Of a DNA stretch of 64,000 nt, positions 55,239 to 63,744 are shown in pieces (position 1 is the first letter of the stretch; each line of letters starts with the position of its first letter). The DNA is from an uncultured Latescibacterota bacterium (lineage in GTDB: Bacteria > Latescibacterota > UBA2968 > UBA8231): NCBI GenBank assembly GCA_958295495.1, contig OY282352.1, forward strand, positions 3,970,548 to 4,034,547. The letters run 5' to 3'. Below the pieces are notes generated by a model. The model saw only the letters and a list, made by a program, of their open reading frames with translations. It had not been told where the DNA came from and did not search any database. The position numbers were made by a program, and so were the translations under genes.

Positions 55239-57404
55239 TCAGAGGATGGGGGACTCTGAGCGTTTCAGCATCTCGTCAATCTGCTCGCGGTCCTTAAGTT
55301 CCTCGCTGGTTGTGTAGCCGGGCCATAGCTGACTGTAGAGCGACGCGACGTAACCCTCGGTCTCCAAGGGCAGCTTTCGCTTGCTAGCTACTAAGGCGAA
55401 CAACTTCAATTCCAAAACTTTGTAGACACGGTCATGTTCTTTCAGCGGGAACGCGGAGATCGCTATCGCGGTCTGCTCTGCCTCATCGATTGCGTCTAGC
55501 AAGAGCCATAGCTGACCCCAAAACCGCAACGTTTCAAGGTCGAATTGCCCTCCATCGCCAAAACGCTCCGAGGCGACGCGGATGAACTCCGTGGTGATCA
55601 TCTCGTCGCAGTGTGCATCCGTCCCACCTTCGCGAGAACTCTTGAGACTTCGCTGCTCAAGCAGAGCCCATAAGGCAAGAGGCTCGCCTCTTAGGTGCCG
55701 TACTCGGTCCAGTAGCCATGCGTCGTTTGGCTCGCCAAACTCGATGACAAAGCGGGCCGCACACTCCGATACGACCGAGGCTGCGGGATGGCTAGGAAGG
55801 TGCTGTCCGGCGAAATGGCAGTGGTCCCACAGGATCTCGGCGAGAGTGCGGACCGCGATAGGATTGATCATGTGGCCGAGTTCTTTTAGCACTGGGATTG
55901 CGTGGAGTGCGACCAAGAACCAGTGTTGTGCTGCTTGGTCAGCGGAAATGAACGCTTTATAATTTTCCTCGGCATCCCAAACGCTCAGCGGCAACTCCCG
56001 GCACTGAGCCGAGACCCACGCCGGCAGCTCGAGCTCCTCGTGAGACAGCACAAGGACTCTGCCGAGGCTACTGAACCATTCGCGTTGGTGCCAGTCATTC
56101 CAGGCCAGAAATAGACGATTCTGTTCCAACTGCTTGGCAATGTGCTGACCATGCAAGTCGAAAGCCACTTGGGCGATCTCAGCGGCCCTCGCAGAATCGT
56201 CTTCGCGGGTCAGCCAAGCAACATCCGCAATGTGACGGGTCCAAGTCGTTCGCGTCGTTCGCGGAGTCAGGCATAGGCCAGCCCTAAGTTCGTCAAGCAG
56301 ATTGTCGGACCACGACTGGCAAACGAGGCGTGAGATCAGTTCCGTGCATGCCCTCTCAAGTTGCTCAATCCGGGGCGGCTTCTCATGGCCGCCGCGTTGA
56401 TTCAGCCCGTAAGGGGCATTGCTGAGCAACTCGCCGGTCCAGCGTACGCACACAAGGGGATCAAGCACGACCAGCCGATCAACTAAGTCTTTAAGGAGAG
56501 CGGCGGCGGCGGCATCAAGGTCATCCTGCGGAAGGCGGAGTTCGGTACTCCACCTGTATTGATCTACGCCCATGTGATCGGCGTATCGAAGGTCTTCGTC
56601 CAACTTATTGACGGTGTTCAGCGTATGTACGATCGCGAGCGCAACCAAGGCATCGCATGAATCCTTAGTGATCCACTCTAGGGTCTGACGATGGTTCAAG
56701 GAAAGGTCCGAGGCGATCATGTGTTGAGCCGCCCGCGCCTGCACCACCGGATGATCGAGCCTCTGGATCAGGGATTCGAATTGTTTGGGCCGCAACTCGA
56801 TGACGAGTTCGATCAGATTGCCTACGGCAGGATAGATCCCTCGGTCGACGAGTTCAAAGCCATGGTTGTCTAGGTGCCGGAAAGTTTCTAGCCTTCCTTC
56901 GCGATTTATGGCATCTTTCGGGATTTTAGCCTTGACAGAATCTTGCGCGGCAAAGCCGGGGCAACGGGCCGCATCGAGAATCTGGTCTTGATCACAGATC
57001 TTTTTCAGCACCGTAAGTATCGCCTCAACCAAAGAGTTAATCTCCTGAGAGGACCAGCGGCAACGAATGAGACGTACTGCTAGGTCAACGTCAGTTGAGC
57101 CGATGGCCCAAGTTGCGGTCTCCGAGCACTCAGGCCCGATTCCCTCCACGATTAACTCTGCAACCGGCTCACTCATGTCAGATCTGAGCCATCGTTGATC
57201 CTCGTGGGACTCGAACCAACCGCGGATCTCAGTGATGGCCCGATCCTGCTCTATGGGAGAAGTAACATACTTTCTAATGATTGGTTCGATCAGTTCGTGA
57301 GTCGACTGCCCCTTTAAGGGCGATTCACCCGAGCCGAAGATCCGCCAAATAACGGCTTTCGCGCTGTCAGGCAGGGAGATGCTAGGTATGCTGTTGCTGA
57401 CCAT
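55239..57404 (-). CDS. unrecognised 721-aa helical protein
   Basis: I do not recognise this protein. It is rich in alternating helix-forming segments (many L/A/E/R heptad-like stretches), suggesting an alpha-solenoid or HEAT-like scaffold. There is no Walker motif, zinc site, signal peptide or membrane helix. Its start shares one base with the stop of the PLD-like gene (TGATG), so it is made with it. In context, a large helical partner fits a two-component defence pair, but this is inference. Confidence 0.75.
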   Translation of the reverse strand: MVSNSIPSISLPDSAKAVIWRIFGSGESPLKGQSTHELIEPIIRKYVTSPIEQDRAITEIRGWFESHEDQRWLRSDMSEPVAELIVEGIGPECSETATWAIGSTDVDLAVRLIRCRWSSQEINSLVEAILTVLKKICDQDQILDAARCPGFAAQDSVKAKIPKDAINREGRLETFRHLDNHGFELVDRGIYPAVGNLIELVIELRPKQFESLIQRLDHPVVQARAAQHMIASDLSLNHRQTLEWITKDSCDALVALAIVHTLNTVNKLDEDLRYADHMGVDQYRWSTELRLPQDDLDAAAAALLKDLVDRLVVLDPLVCVRWTGELLSNAPYGLNQRGGHEKPPRIEQLERACTELISRLVCQSWSDNLLDELRAGLCLTPRTTRTTWTRHIADVAWLTREDDSARAAEIAQVAFDLHGQHIAKQLEQNRLFLAWNDWHQREWFSSLGRVLVLSHEELELPAWVSAQCRELPLSVWDAEENYKAFISADQAAQHWFLVALHAIPVLKELGHMINPIAVRTLAEILWDHCHFAGQHLPSHPAASVVSECAARFVIEFGEPNDAWLLDRVRHLRGEPLALWALLEQRSLKSSREGGTDAHCDEMITTEFIRVASERFGDGGQFDLETLRFWGQLWLLLDAIDEAEQTAIAISAFPLKEHDRVYKVLELKLFALVASKRKLPLETEGYVASLYSQLWPGYTTSEELKDREQIDEMLKRSESPIL

Positions 57405-58972
57405 CAGGCGATCTCCTTAACAAAACAGTCTGTGTTCTTGGATCCGATGCCCATTGACCACAGTTTCTCCGCCTCGGCGCGGTACACACCGTAGGGGTGG
57501 CTAGAAAAGGTAATCCCCTCCTTATGCCAACCGTTAAAGGAATGGGTGATGACGATCTCGCGTTTGGGCATTATCAAGTAACGATCGTGAAACCCAGAAC
57601 CTCTCGAAGTCTGTTCGAGGAACACGCGAATATTAACATGACTCGTTAGTTGGTTGGGGAGATTCGACCACCATGTACTCCACCATGTGACTTTCGCCTC
57701 TTTCGCGCATAGGATTCGCAACGGCCTGCCATTGGTGGCTGCGAATATATCAAGGTATAGCTTCTTAAGATTGTCTCTCTCCGGTGCAGGTATGTCCATG
57801 AAGTAGGGGTCGGCAAGATAAATCGGCACCGTTTGATCGGCATCTTGACGCAGAAGACAGGTGAAGTGCTGGATAGCCCGCTCGAATTCCGCGGGTCTAA
57901 AACGCACGAGATTACCCTCTCGGTGTGCGATATTCTCTCGCTCGTAAACCTGACGATCAAGCCATCGTCGTCGGATTCCTCTGTCGAGTTCGGCACTGTC
58001 TTGGTCAGCTTGGACGTTGACTGTGGAGACGAAACCTGATGGATTGACCTCGTGGGTGAAGCTGCTTTTGCGTTCGCAGAGATGTAGCGTTGGGCCGGAC
58101 TTGATCTCCATGCGAACATCAACCTCCATGAGCGGAAACGCCTCCATCAAGTCGACGCACTGTCCATCAGCAGTCCGGAAAATCGCAAAGCCGATGTGAT
58201 CAACATCCGATGCGAGCTTGATCACCGTCTGGCCCAGCGCGACCGGAACTTCTCGCCGAAGCACCTCGTCGCCACTGTGGCTGGCCCAAACCGTGGCGCG
58301 ATAGGCCTCGGGCAGCAGTTCCTTCGCATCCACATGGAGCCTCAGTGTTCGGTTGCGATTCGCTGCCAAATCACAGGCAATCGCATCTTGGGCGGCGGCA
58401 ATCATGAGGTTTCCGACCCGATCTGGGCGGCGGTCGAGCGGAAAACCCAGACGTGCGAGTTGAGGTGATGCTTGGCTCTGAAGTGATTCGATTATCTCTA
58501 GCCAGTGTTTGCGAGGCTCCGCCGTGAAGCTCCAGTACTCGATTATATACGCACTGTGTCTTGAGAAGGGGCTACGCATTGAAGCATCGGCGAGCGGGCG
58601 GTCATCTCGATAAGCCCAGTGGTGGCGAGGGATGGGTTCCAAGGCATATTGAATTTCAAGGTCATCAATCCCCAGCGTACCCGAATCCAAGATTTGACCA
58701 ACCAATGTCTGGCAGCATTCCCACGACGCGTCTAAGAAAAATAGTCGGAGTTCATGTCCAAGGTCGATACTCGACCAAGTCTCGTCCGGTTCGCCAGCCC
58801 AAGGACCCAGCGCATCCTGCCGTCGATGGCGTATGAGCGTGAACAGATTGCGGGGCTGTGCATCCGGCGCATGCCACGTCAGCACCGTCATCCGAGCAGT
58901 TCGGTCCTTCATAGCCCTCGTCGTCACCGAGACACGAGCCGGTAAATTAAAGGGAAGCCCGCGCGTACCCAA
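57404..58972 (-). CDS. PLD-like (H-D-R motif) protein, N-terminus probably frameshifted
   Basis: About 500-520 aa. The C-terminal region holds SGFHDRYLIMPKREIVITHS and FNGWHKEG, the layout of phospholipase-D-like nucleases whose motif is H-D-R rather than H-x-K. The middle and N-terminal parts (ELRLFFLDASWECCQTLVGQ) remind me of the VPA1262 family, from memory and unverified. The open frame extends to 58972, but the first in-frame ATG after the HTH stop is MKDRTARM at 58912. The residues before it (RGLPFNLPARVSVTTRAM) continue the upstream HTH frame in sense, so the two are probably one gene with a frame break. The next gene shares one base with its stop. Confidence 0.7.
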   Translation of the reverse strand: MGTRGLPFNLPARVSVTTRAMKDRTARMTVLTWHAPDAQPRNLFTLIRHRRQDALGPWAGEPDETWSSIDLGHELRLFFLDASWECCQTLVGQILDSGTLGIDDLEIQYALEPIPRHHWAYRDDRPLADASMRSPFSRHSAYIIEYWSFTAEPRKHWLEIIESLQSQASPQLARLGFPLDRRPDRVGNLMIAAAQDAIACDLAANRNRTLRLHVDAKELLPEAYRATVWASHSGDEVLRREVPVALGQTVIKLASDVDHIGFAIFRTADGQCVDLMEAFPLMEVDVRMEIKSGPTLHLCERKSSFTHEVNPSGFVSTVNVQADQDSAELDRGIRRRWLDRQVYERENIAHREGNLVRFRPAEFERAIQHFTCLLRQDADQTVPIYLADPYFMDIPAPERDNLKKLYLDIFAATNGRPLRILCAKEAKVTWWSTWWSNLPNQLTSHVNIRVFLEQTSRGSGFHDRYLIMPKREIVITHSFNGWHKEGITFSSHPYGVYRAEAEKLWSMGIGSKNTDCFVKEIA

Positions 58973-59109
58973 CGCATTGCCTCGTCGAGCTCCACAGACA
59001 CGTTGCGTCCATCCTTTCGCGTAGCCAAGTGCTTCCGATGGATATGCTGACGGATATAGGTTTCATTTCGACCTACGGCATGGGCGAGCTCCGAAATTGT
59101 GAGATTCAT
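58924..59109 (-). CDS. small helix-turn-helix protein, or N-terminal HTH part of the PLD-like gene
   Basis: 61 aa with the HTH ISELAHAVGRNETYIRQHI and RKHLATRKDGRNVSVEL, resembling excisionase or MerR-like winged helices. A clear AGGAGG lies 6 bases before its ATG. Its last residues (WVRAGFPLIYRLVSR) read in a different frame from the following gene, whose frame gives RGLPFNLPARVSV over the same bases. A one-base change near 58965-58985 would join the two. If so this is the N-terminus of a longer protein; if not, it is a separate small regulator. Confidence 0.6.
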   Translation of the reverse strand: MNLTISELAHAVGRNETYIRQHIHRKHLATRKDGRNVSVELDEAMRWVRAGFPLIYRLVSR

Positions 59110-59154
59110 TTAGTTACCTCCTAGTTATACCGTTTTGACTTTTTATTGTCCTCG

Positions 59155-59247
59155 CGAAACGGGTTCAACCTCGGCGAACTGCTCCAATACGCCAGCATCT
59201 GTCGAGTGGAAAAGGTGATGCGGCCCTATTTGGAGGCACTGGTATGA
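59155..59247 (+). pseudogene. 3' remnant of an AbiEi-like antitoxin gene
   Basis: The frame GFNLGELLQYASICRVEKVM then RPYLEALV and a TGA (59245-59247) looks like the C-terminal end of AbiEi-type antitoxin/regulators. No start or N-terminal part remains. The TGA overlaps the ATG of the following remnant, as in intact AbiEi-AbiEii operons. Confidence 0.5.
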
Positions 59248-59575
59248 CGTCTCCCCAATGCGTCCGCGTCTATCCGGCAACGCCTCCTCAATCGGTCCAG
59301 AAGTGAACGACGGCCATTCAACGAACTGCTTCAATACTTCGCCATGGAGCGATTCCTCTACCGACTATCCCAATCCGCCCATGCCCATCAATTTGTGCTC
59401 AAGGGCTCATTGATGCTGAGGGTTTGGGGCTCACCGGAATCCCGTCCGACCATGGACATCGACCTACTTGGTAGAACTCATAACGCGGAAGCCGCCATCG
59501 TCTCTCAGATGCGGGACATCCTGATGGTCAATGTGGGAACGGACGGACTTGCGTTGGACCCGGATTCTATCTCGC
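59244..59575 (+). pseudogene. broken AbiEii/AbiGii-like nucleotidyltransferase toxin
   Basis: After ATG 59244 the frame shifts by one base and then reads SIRQRLLNRSRSERRPFNELL and MERFLYRLSQSAHAHQFVLK, then GSLMLRVWGSPESRPTMDID. This matches the N-terminal nucleotidyltransferase region of AbiEii/AbiGii toxins (GS and D-x-D motifs present). Family members have about 300 residues; here similarity ends near DPDSI (59572), where the opposite-strand phosphoesterase gene begins. It is therefore frameshifted and truncated. Confidence 0.7.
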
Positions 59576-60259
59576 CTAAGCCAGCCGCCGCCACACGTCC
59601 GCTTCTTGCTGGCTTTCCACTTGCACGAGCCGCGCTTCTTCAAGTACATAGCCACTGAGCTGGCCGCCATAGATGCAGCCCGAGTCGAGGCCGAGGAGAT
59701 AGGGGCGGCCGTCGCGCTTTTTGACCACCAAGCCGCCGGGCGCGTCGTGGCCAAAGACGAGCAGGGGATGCGCCGGCTCGTAAAAATCGTGCCAGCGCGG
59801 GCTAGCCAGATCGTTGGTGGGCGGCCAAGTGCGGATCTTCAGGAATTGGTTGCGGCGGGTGCCTTGTAAGCCCCTTTTTGGGTGGATGCCGGCGTGGACT
59901 AGGAGGAAGGCGTCTTCCGCGATGTAGAGCGGGCACTGCCGGAGCCAAGCGAGCATTTCTTCGTGGACGGGCTGAAGCTGGTTGAGGGTATAGTCTTGGT
60001 CGGGGTACTGCACTTTGGGCTTGCGGCCCTTCGCCAGAGCGTTTAGCTGATTCAAAAGGCGGGCGTCGTGGTTGCCCAAGACCATTGCGGCCTCGGTTTC
60101 CCGGAGCAACCGCCACACCGCCAGCGGGTCGGGGCCGCGAGAAAAAGCATCGCCGGTCAGCAACAGGCGATCTTGGGCAGAGTCGTAGCCTGCTCTTGCA
60201 AGGAGGGCCGCAAACTCGGCGGCGCAGCCATGCACGTCGCCGACAAAAATGGTACGCAT
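59576..60259 (-). CDS. metallophosphoesterase (symmetrical Ap4A hydrolase/protein phosphatase type)
   Basis: 227 aa. Motifs in order: GDVHGCAAEF, LLLTGDAFSRGPD, VLGNHDARLL, LLVHAGIHP and FGHDAPGGLV. They are those of the ApaH/PrpE/serine-threonine phosphatase fold with two metal ions. The likely substrate is a dinucleotide or a phosphoprotein; it cannot be told from sequence. It runs toward the truncated AbiE remnant and away from the maturase gene. Confidence 0.88.
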   Translation of the reverse strand: MRTIFVGDVHGCAAEFAALLARAGYDSAQDRLLLTGDAFSRGPDPLAVWRLLRETEAAMVLGNHDARLLNQLNALAKGRKPKVQYPDQDYTLNQLQPVHEEMLAWLRQCPLYIAEDAFLLVHAGIHPKRGLQGTRRNQFLKIRTWPPTNDLASPRWHDFYEPAHPLLVFGHDAPGGLVVKKRDGRPYLLGLDSGCIYGGQLSGYVLEEARLVQVESQQEADVWRRLA

Positions 60260-60328
60260 TAGATTTTCCTATATTTGCATTGCCGCAGGGCAAACCCTAT
60301 CATACTCACCACTTCAAGATAGTCCCTG

Positions 60329-61669
60329 ATGGAAACTGCGACCACACTCACCCCTGCTCCGGCGTCTTGCCACGTGATGGCCAAGCCCTCGGGCTCGGTC
60401 TGCAACATCGACTGCAAGTACTGCTTCTACCTAGAGAAGGAGAAGCTCTACCCGGACGCGCGCAAAAATTGGCGCATGTCCGACGAGACGCTCGAACGCT
60501 ACGTCAAGCAGTACATCGAGGCCCAAGACGTGCCGCAGGTGGACTTTGCTTGGCAGGGCGGCGAACCGACCCTGATGGGCGTGGACTTCTTCCGCCGCGC
60601 AGTCGAGTTACAGCAGCAATACGCCGACGGCAAGGTCGTCACCAACGCCTTCCAGACCAACGGCATCCTCCTCAACGACGGGTGGGGCGAATTCCTCGCC
60701 GAAAACAAATTCTTGGTCGGGCTGTCGATTGACGGGCCGCGCACCTACCACGACCGCTATCGGGTTGACAAGGGCCAGAAGCCAACGTACGACCGAGTGT
60801 ACGCCGGCCTGCAAATGCTCAAAAAGTACGCGGTGGAATTCAATACCCTGACCGTGCTGCAAAACCACAACGCCGAGCACCCCCTCGAAATCTACCGCTT
60901 CCTGCGCCAAGCGGGCTCGGGGTTTATGCAGTTTATTCCCATCGTCGAGCGCATCGCGCACGAGCCAGACGAAGACGGGCTGGCCTTGGTCGATCCCGAA
61001 TACGAGGGCCGGGCGCCGGTCTCTAAGTGGTCGGTGGGGCCGGGGCAGTACGGCAAATTCCTGTGCGCGATTTTTGACGAGTGGGTGCGCAACGACGTCG
61101 GCCAAGTCTTTGTGCAGCTCTTTGACGTGACCCTCGGCTCGTGGCTGGGCCAAGATGCGAGCCTGTGCATCTTCGCCGAGACCTGCGGCAAGGCCCTGAT
61201 CATCGAGCACAACGGCGACCTCTACTCCTGCGACCACTTCGTCTATTCAGACTATCGGCTGGGCAACGTCCACCACGAGAGCATCCGCGACATGGTCGCC
61301 AGCCCGCAGCAGACCAAGTTCGGGCAGGACAAAAAAGACGCCCTGCCCCAGTACTGCATCGAATGCGATTTCCGCTTCGCCTGCAACGGCGGCTGCCCCA
61401 AGCACCGCTTTACCAAAACCCCGCGCGGCGAGGACGGCCTCAATTACCTGTGCAAAGGGTACAAGATGTACTTCGGGCACGTCGATCCCTACATGCGCTT
61501 TATGGCCAACGAGTTGCGGCACGGCCGACCAGCCACCGGCGTGATGGAATGGGCCCAAAAAAGGGACGCGGTCAAGGCAGCCCTGCACCAAAAAGCCCCC
61601 GGCCGCAACGACCCGTGCTCCTGCGGCAGCGGCAAGAAGTACAAGCGCTGCTGTGGCCGAGCCGCATAA
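60329..61669 (+). CDS. anaerobic sulfatase-maturating radical SAM enzyme with SEC-C tail
   Basis: 446 aa. The radical SAM cysteines are C25, C29 and C32 in CNIDCKYCFYL. Further clusters are bound by a SPASM-type C-terminal set, including SCDHF and CIECDFRFACNGGC. The enzyme converts a Cys or Ser in type I sulfatases to formylglycine. The C-terminal SCGSGKKYKRCCG is a SEC-C zinc motif, often added to these maturases. No sulfatase is in the window, so targets must lie elsewhere. Its stop is 13 bp before the DUF6807 protein gene. Confidence 0.92.
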   Translation: METATTLTPAPASCHVMAKPSGSVCNIDCKYCFYLEKEKLYPDARKNWRMSDETLERYVKQYIEAQDVPQVDFAWQGGEPTLMGVDFFRRAVELQQQYADGKVVTNAFQTNGILLNDGWGEFLAENKFLVGLSIDGPRTYHDRYRVDKGQKPTYDRVYAGLQMLKKYAVEFNTLTVLQNHNAEHPLEIYRFLRQAGSGFMQFIPIVERIAHEPDEDGLALVDPEYEGRAPVSKWSVGPGQYGKFLCAIFDEWVRNDVGQVFVQLFDVTLGSWLGQDASLCIFAETCGKALIIEHNGDLYSCDHFVYSDYRLGNVHHESIRDMVASPQQTKFGQDKKDALPQYCIECDFRFACNGGCPKHRFTKTPRGEDGLNYLCKGYKMYFGHVDPYMRFMANELRHGRPATGVMEWAQKRDAVKAALHQKAPGRNDPCSCGSGKKYKRCCGRAA

Positions 61670-61682
61670 CGGAAAGGAAGCA

Positions 61683-62585
61683 ATGATCGATATCGAGCTA
61701 CATCCCGCAGACTGCAAGGCCGTCGTCGCCATCAACGGCCAGCTTTTTACCGAGTATCGCTACGGCCACTACGTGTGCCGCCCGTACTTTTATCCGGTGC
61801 TGACACCCAGCGGCACCGGCCTGACCCGCGCCTATCCGATGGAAGATGTCGCCGGCGAGAATCAGGACCACTACCACCATCGCGGCATGTACACGGCCCA
61901 CGGCCTCGTCAACGGCCACAACCTCTGGGACGAGGGCACCGGCCACGGAGCCATGCTGCAACGGGGCGATCCGGTAGTAGGTGTAGCCGACAGCGCAGCG
62001 CAGATCGATGGGATCGTCGATTGGTTCGGGCCGGAGGGGGAGAAGCTGTTGGAGGAGCGGCGCACCATTGCCATCCGCGCCGAAGGGGCGTTGCGGATCG
62101 TGGACCAGCGCAGCGAATTTCGCGCCCGCTACAGCGACGCGACCTTCGGCGACACCAAAGAAGGCGGGCTGTTTGCCATCCGGGTGCCGACCTCGATGGA
62201 TGCCAAGGACGCGGGGCGGATTGAAAACTCGGCCGGCCAAGTCTTTGAAAACGGCCAAGGCCCAGAGGTTACTTGGGGCCAGCAGGCGGCTTGGGTGGAT
62301 TATTCCGGGCCGGTGGCCAATGGCGAGGAGTGGGGGCACACCGTCGTCGATCACCGCGACAATCCCCGCCACCCAACCTACTGGCACGTGCGCGGCTACG
62401 GGCTGTTTACCGCTAACCCTTTTGGGGTCCACGATTTCAAGGGCGACGAAAGCCTAGACGCGAGCCTGACCATCCCCGGCGGCGACAAGGCCGTCTTCCG
62501 CTACCGGCTGATCATCCACCCCGGCCGCGGCGTTGACGGGCACCCAGACGTGGGCCGGTTTATCGAGCAGTTCCAAGTGGGCTAG
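61683..62585 (+). CDS. DUF6807 (PmoA-like) protein
   Basis: 300 aa from ATG 61683 behind GGAAAGG. The frame is open upstream through the end of the maturase gene, but the start is clear. FTEYRYGHYVCRPYFYPVL near the start, DHYHHRGMYTAHGLVNGHNLW, and NPFGVHDFKGDES are typical of the family often annotated 'PmoA'. It is not a methane monooxygenase subunit, lacking membrane helices. Family members go with Gfo/Idh/MocA oxidoreductases in sugar-degradation regions, as here. Confidence 0.85.
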   Translation: MIDIELHPADCKAVVAINGQLFTEYRYGHYVCRPYFYPVLTPSGTGLTRAYPMEDVAGENQDHYHHRGMYTAHGLVNGHNLWDEGTGHGAMLQRGDPVVGVADSAAQIDGIVDWFGPEGEKLLEERRTIAIRAEGALRIVDQRSEFRARYSDATFGDTKEGGLFAIRVPTSMDAKDAGRIENSAGQVFENGQGPEVTWGQQAAWVDYSGPVANGEEWGHTVVDHRDNPRHPTYWHVRGYGLFTANPFGVHDFKGDESLDASLTIPGGDKAVFRYRLIIHPGRGVDGHPDVGRFIEQFQVG

Positions 62586-62603
62586 GATGGTGCCTGTAAT
62601 AGG

Positions 62604-62631
62604 AAAAACCGGTCTGCGGGCCGGTTTTTTT
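62604..62631 (+). terminator. intrinsic terminator after the DUF6807 gene
   Basis: AAAAACCGG (62604-62612) pairs with CCGGTTTTT (62621-62629) around an 8-base loop and is followed by a T. It separates the DUF6807 gene from the oxidoreductase. Confidence 0.85.
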
Positions 62632-62665
62632 GTGCCTTGCCACAACCTCAAACGGACGGAGAGCA

Positions 62666-63730
62666 ATGACTAAGAGCGCACAAGACAAGCTGCGCGTCGC
62701 CCTAGTCGGTGCCGGCGGGATCGCTAGGGCGCACATGCGCTATTACCAAGACATGGACGACGTGGAGATGGTAGCCGTGGCGGACGTGGTCCTCGAAAGG
62801 GCGCGAGACTGCTGCGAGGAATACGAAATCCCCCAAGCCTATGCCGACTACGCGGAGATGCTCCGTCAGGCCGAACCTGACGCCGTCAGCGTCTGCACAC
62901 CCAATAACCTGCACGCTCCCTGCACTATCGCCGCGCTCGACGCGGGTGCCCACGTCCTCGTGGAGAAGCCTTTGGCCATGAACGCACGCGAGGGGCAAAA
63001 GATGCTCGACGCTGCGGAGAAAAACGGCAAAAAGCTGATCATTGGATTCCAGAACCGCTATGAGCCAAAGACGCAGCTTATCAAGAAGCTCGTTGACGAC
63101 GGCGAACTGGGCGCGGTCCTGTACGCCCGGGTGCAGGCCCTGCGCCGGCGGGGAATTCCCAACTGGGGCGTCTTTGGCCGCAAGGACCTACAAGGCGGCG
63201 GGCCACTGATCGATATCGGCGTCCACATGCTGGAGACCACGCACTATGCGATGGGCGCGCCCAAACCGGTGGCAGCGAGTGGCAGCACCTATACCTACAT
63301 CGGCGATAAGCCGTCAAACGTGATCTCGCACTGGCCCAACTGGGATTACCAGACCTATACGGTAGAGGACTTAGCGGTAGGACATATCCGCTTTGCAAAC
63401 GGAGCAATGCTCAGTATTGAGACCAGCTTCGCCGCCCATATCGAGAAGAACGAGTGGAACTTCACCCTGATGGGCGAGAAGGGCGGTGCCAACTGGGATC
63501 CGCCGGGGCTTTTCCACGACGCCAACGATTACATGGTCAACACCCGGCCCAACTGGATGCCCAACGGCCCAGCGGCCGACGCCTTCGGCCAGAAGATGCG
63601 CAACTTCGTCGATCACGTACTCTACGGCGTGGAAACCCTGTCGCCCGGAGAGCACGGGCTGATGGTGCAGAAGATGCTCGACGGGCTGTACGAGTCGGCG
63701 GAGCAGAGGCGGGAAGTGCGGATCGACTAG
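62666..63730 (+). CDS. Gfo/Idh/MocA family NAD(P)-dependent oxidoreductase
   Basis: 354 aa from ATG 62666. The Rossmann motif GAGGIARAH near residue 16 is followed by CTPNNLHAP and VEKPLAMN (the E-K-P motif with the catalytic lysine), then the C-terminal alpha/beta domain (IDIGVHMLETTHYAMG). It oxidises a sugar or cyclitol hydroxyl; the exact substrate is unknown. Though close to the DUF6807 gene, a terminator lies between, so the two are not a simple operon. Confidence 0.92.
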   Translation: MTKSAQDKLRVALVGAGGIARAHMRYYQDMDDVEMVAVADVVLERARDCCEEYEIPQAYADYAEMLRQAEPDAVSVCTPNNLHAPCTIAALDAGAHVLVEKPLAMNAREGQKMLDAAEKNGKKLIIGFQNRYEPKTQLIKKLVDDGELGAVLYARVQALRRRGIPNWGVFGRKDLQGGGPLIDIGVHMLETTHYAMGAPKPVAASGSTYTYIGDKPSNVISHWPNWDYQTYTVEDLAVGHIRFANGAMLSIETSFAAHIEKNEWNFTLMGEKGGANWDPPGLFHDANDYMVNTRPNWMPNGPAADAFGQKMRNFVDHVLYGVETLSPGEHGLMVQKMLDGLYESAEQRREVRID

Positions 63731-63744
63731 GCGTTGGTTTTTTG

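Noticed and set aside
61698..62432. 244-codon minus-strand frame inside the DUF6807 gene
   Set aside because: The sense strand encodes a clear family protein; the antisense frame has no recognisable motif.
61683..62585. Particulate methane monooxygenase subunit, as the name PmoA might suggest
   Set aside because: The protein is soluble, lacks membrane helices, and fits DUF6807; the name is a common mis-annotation.
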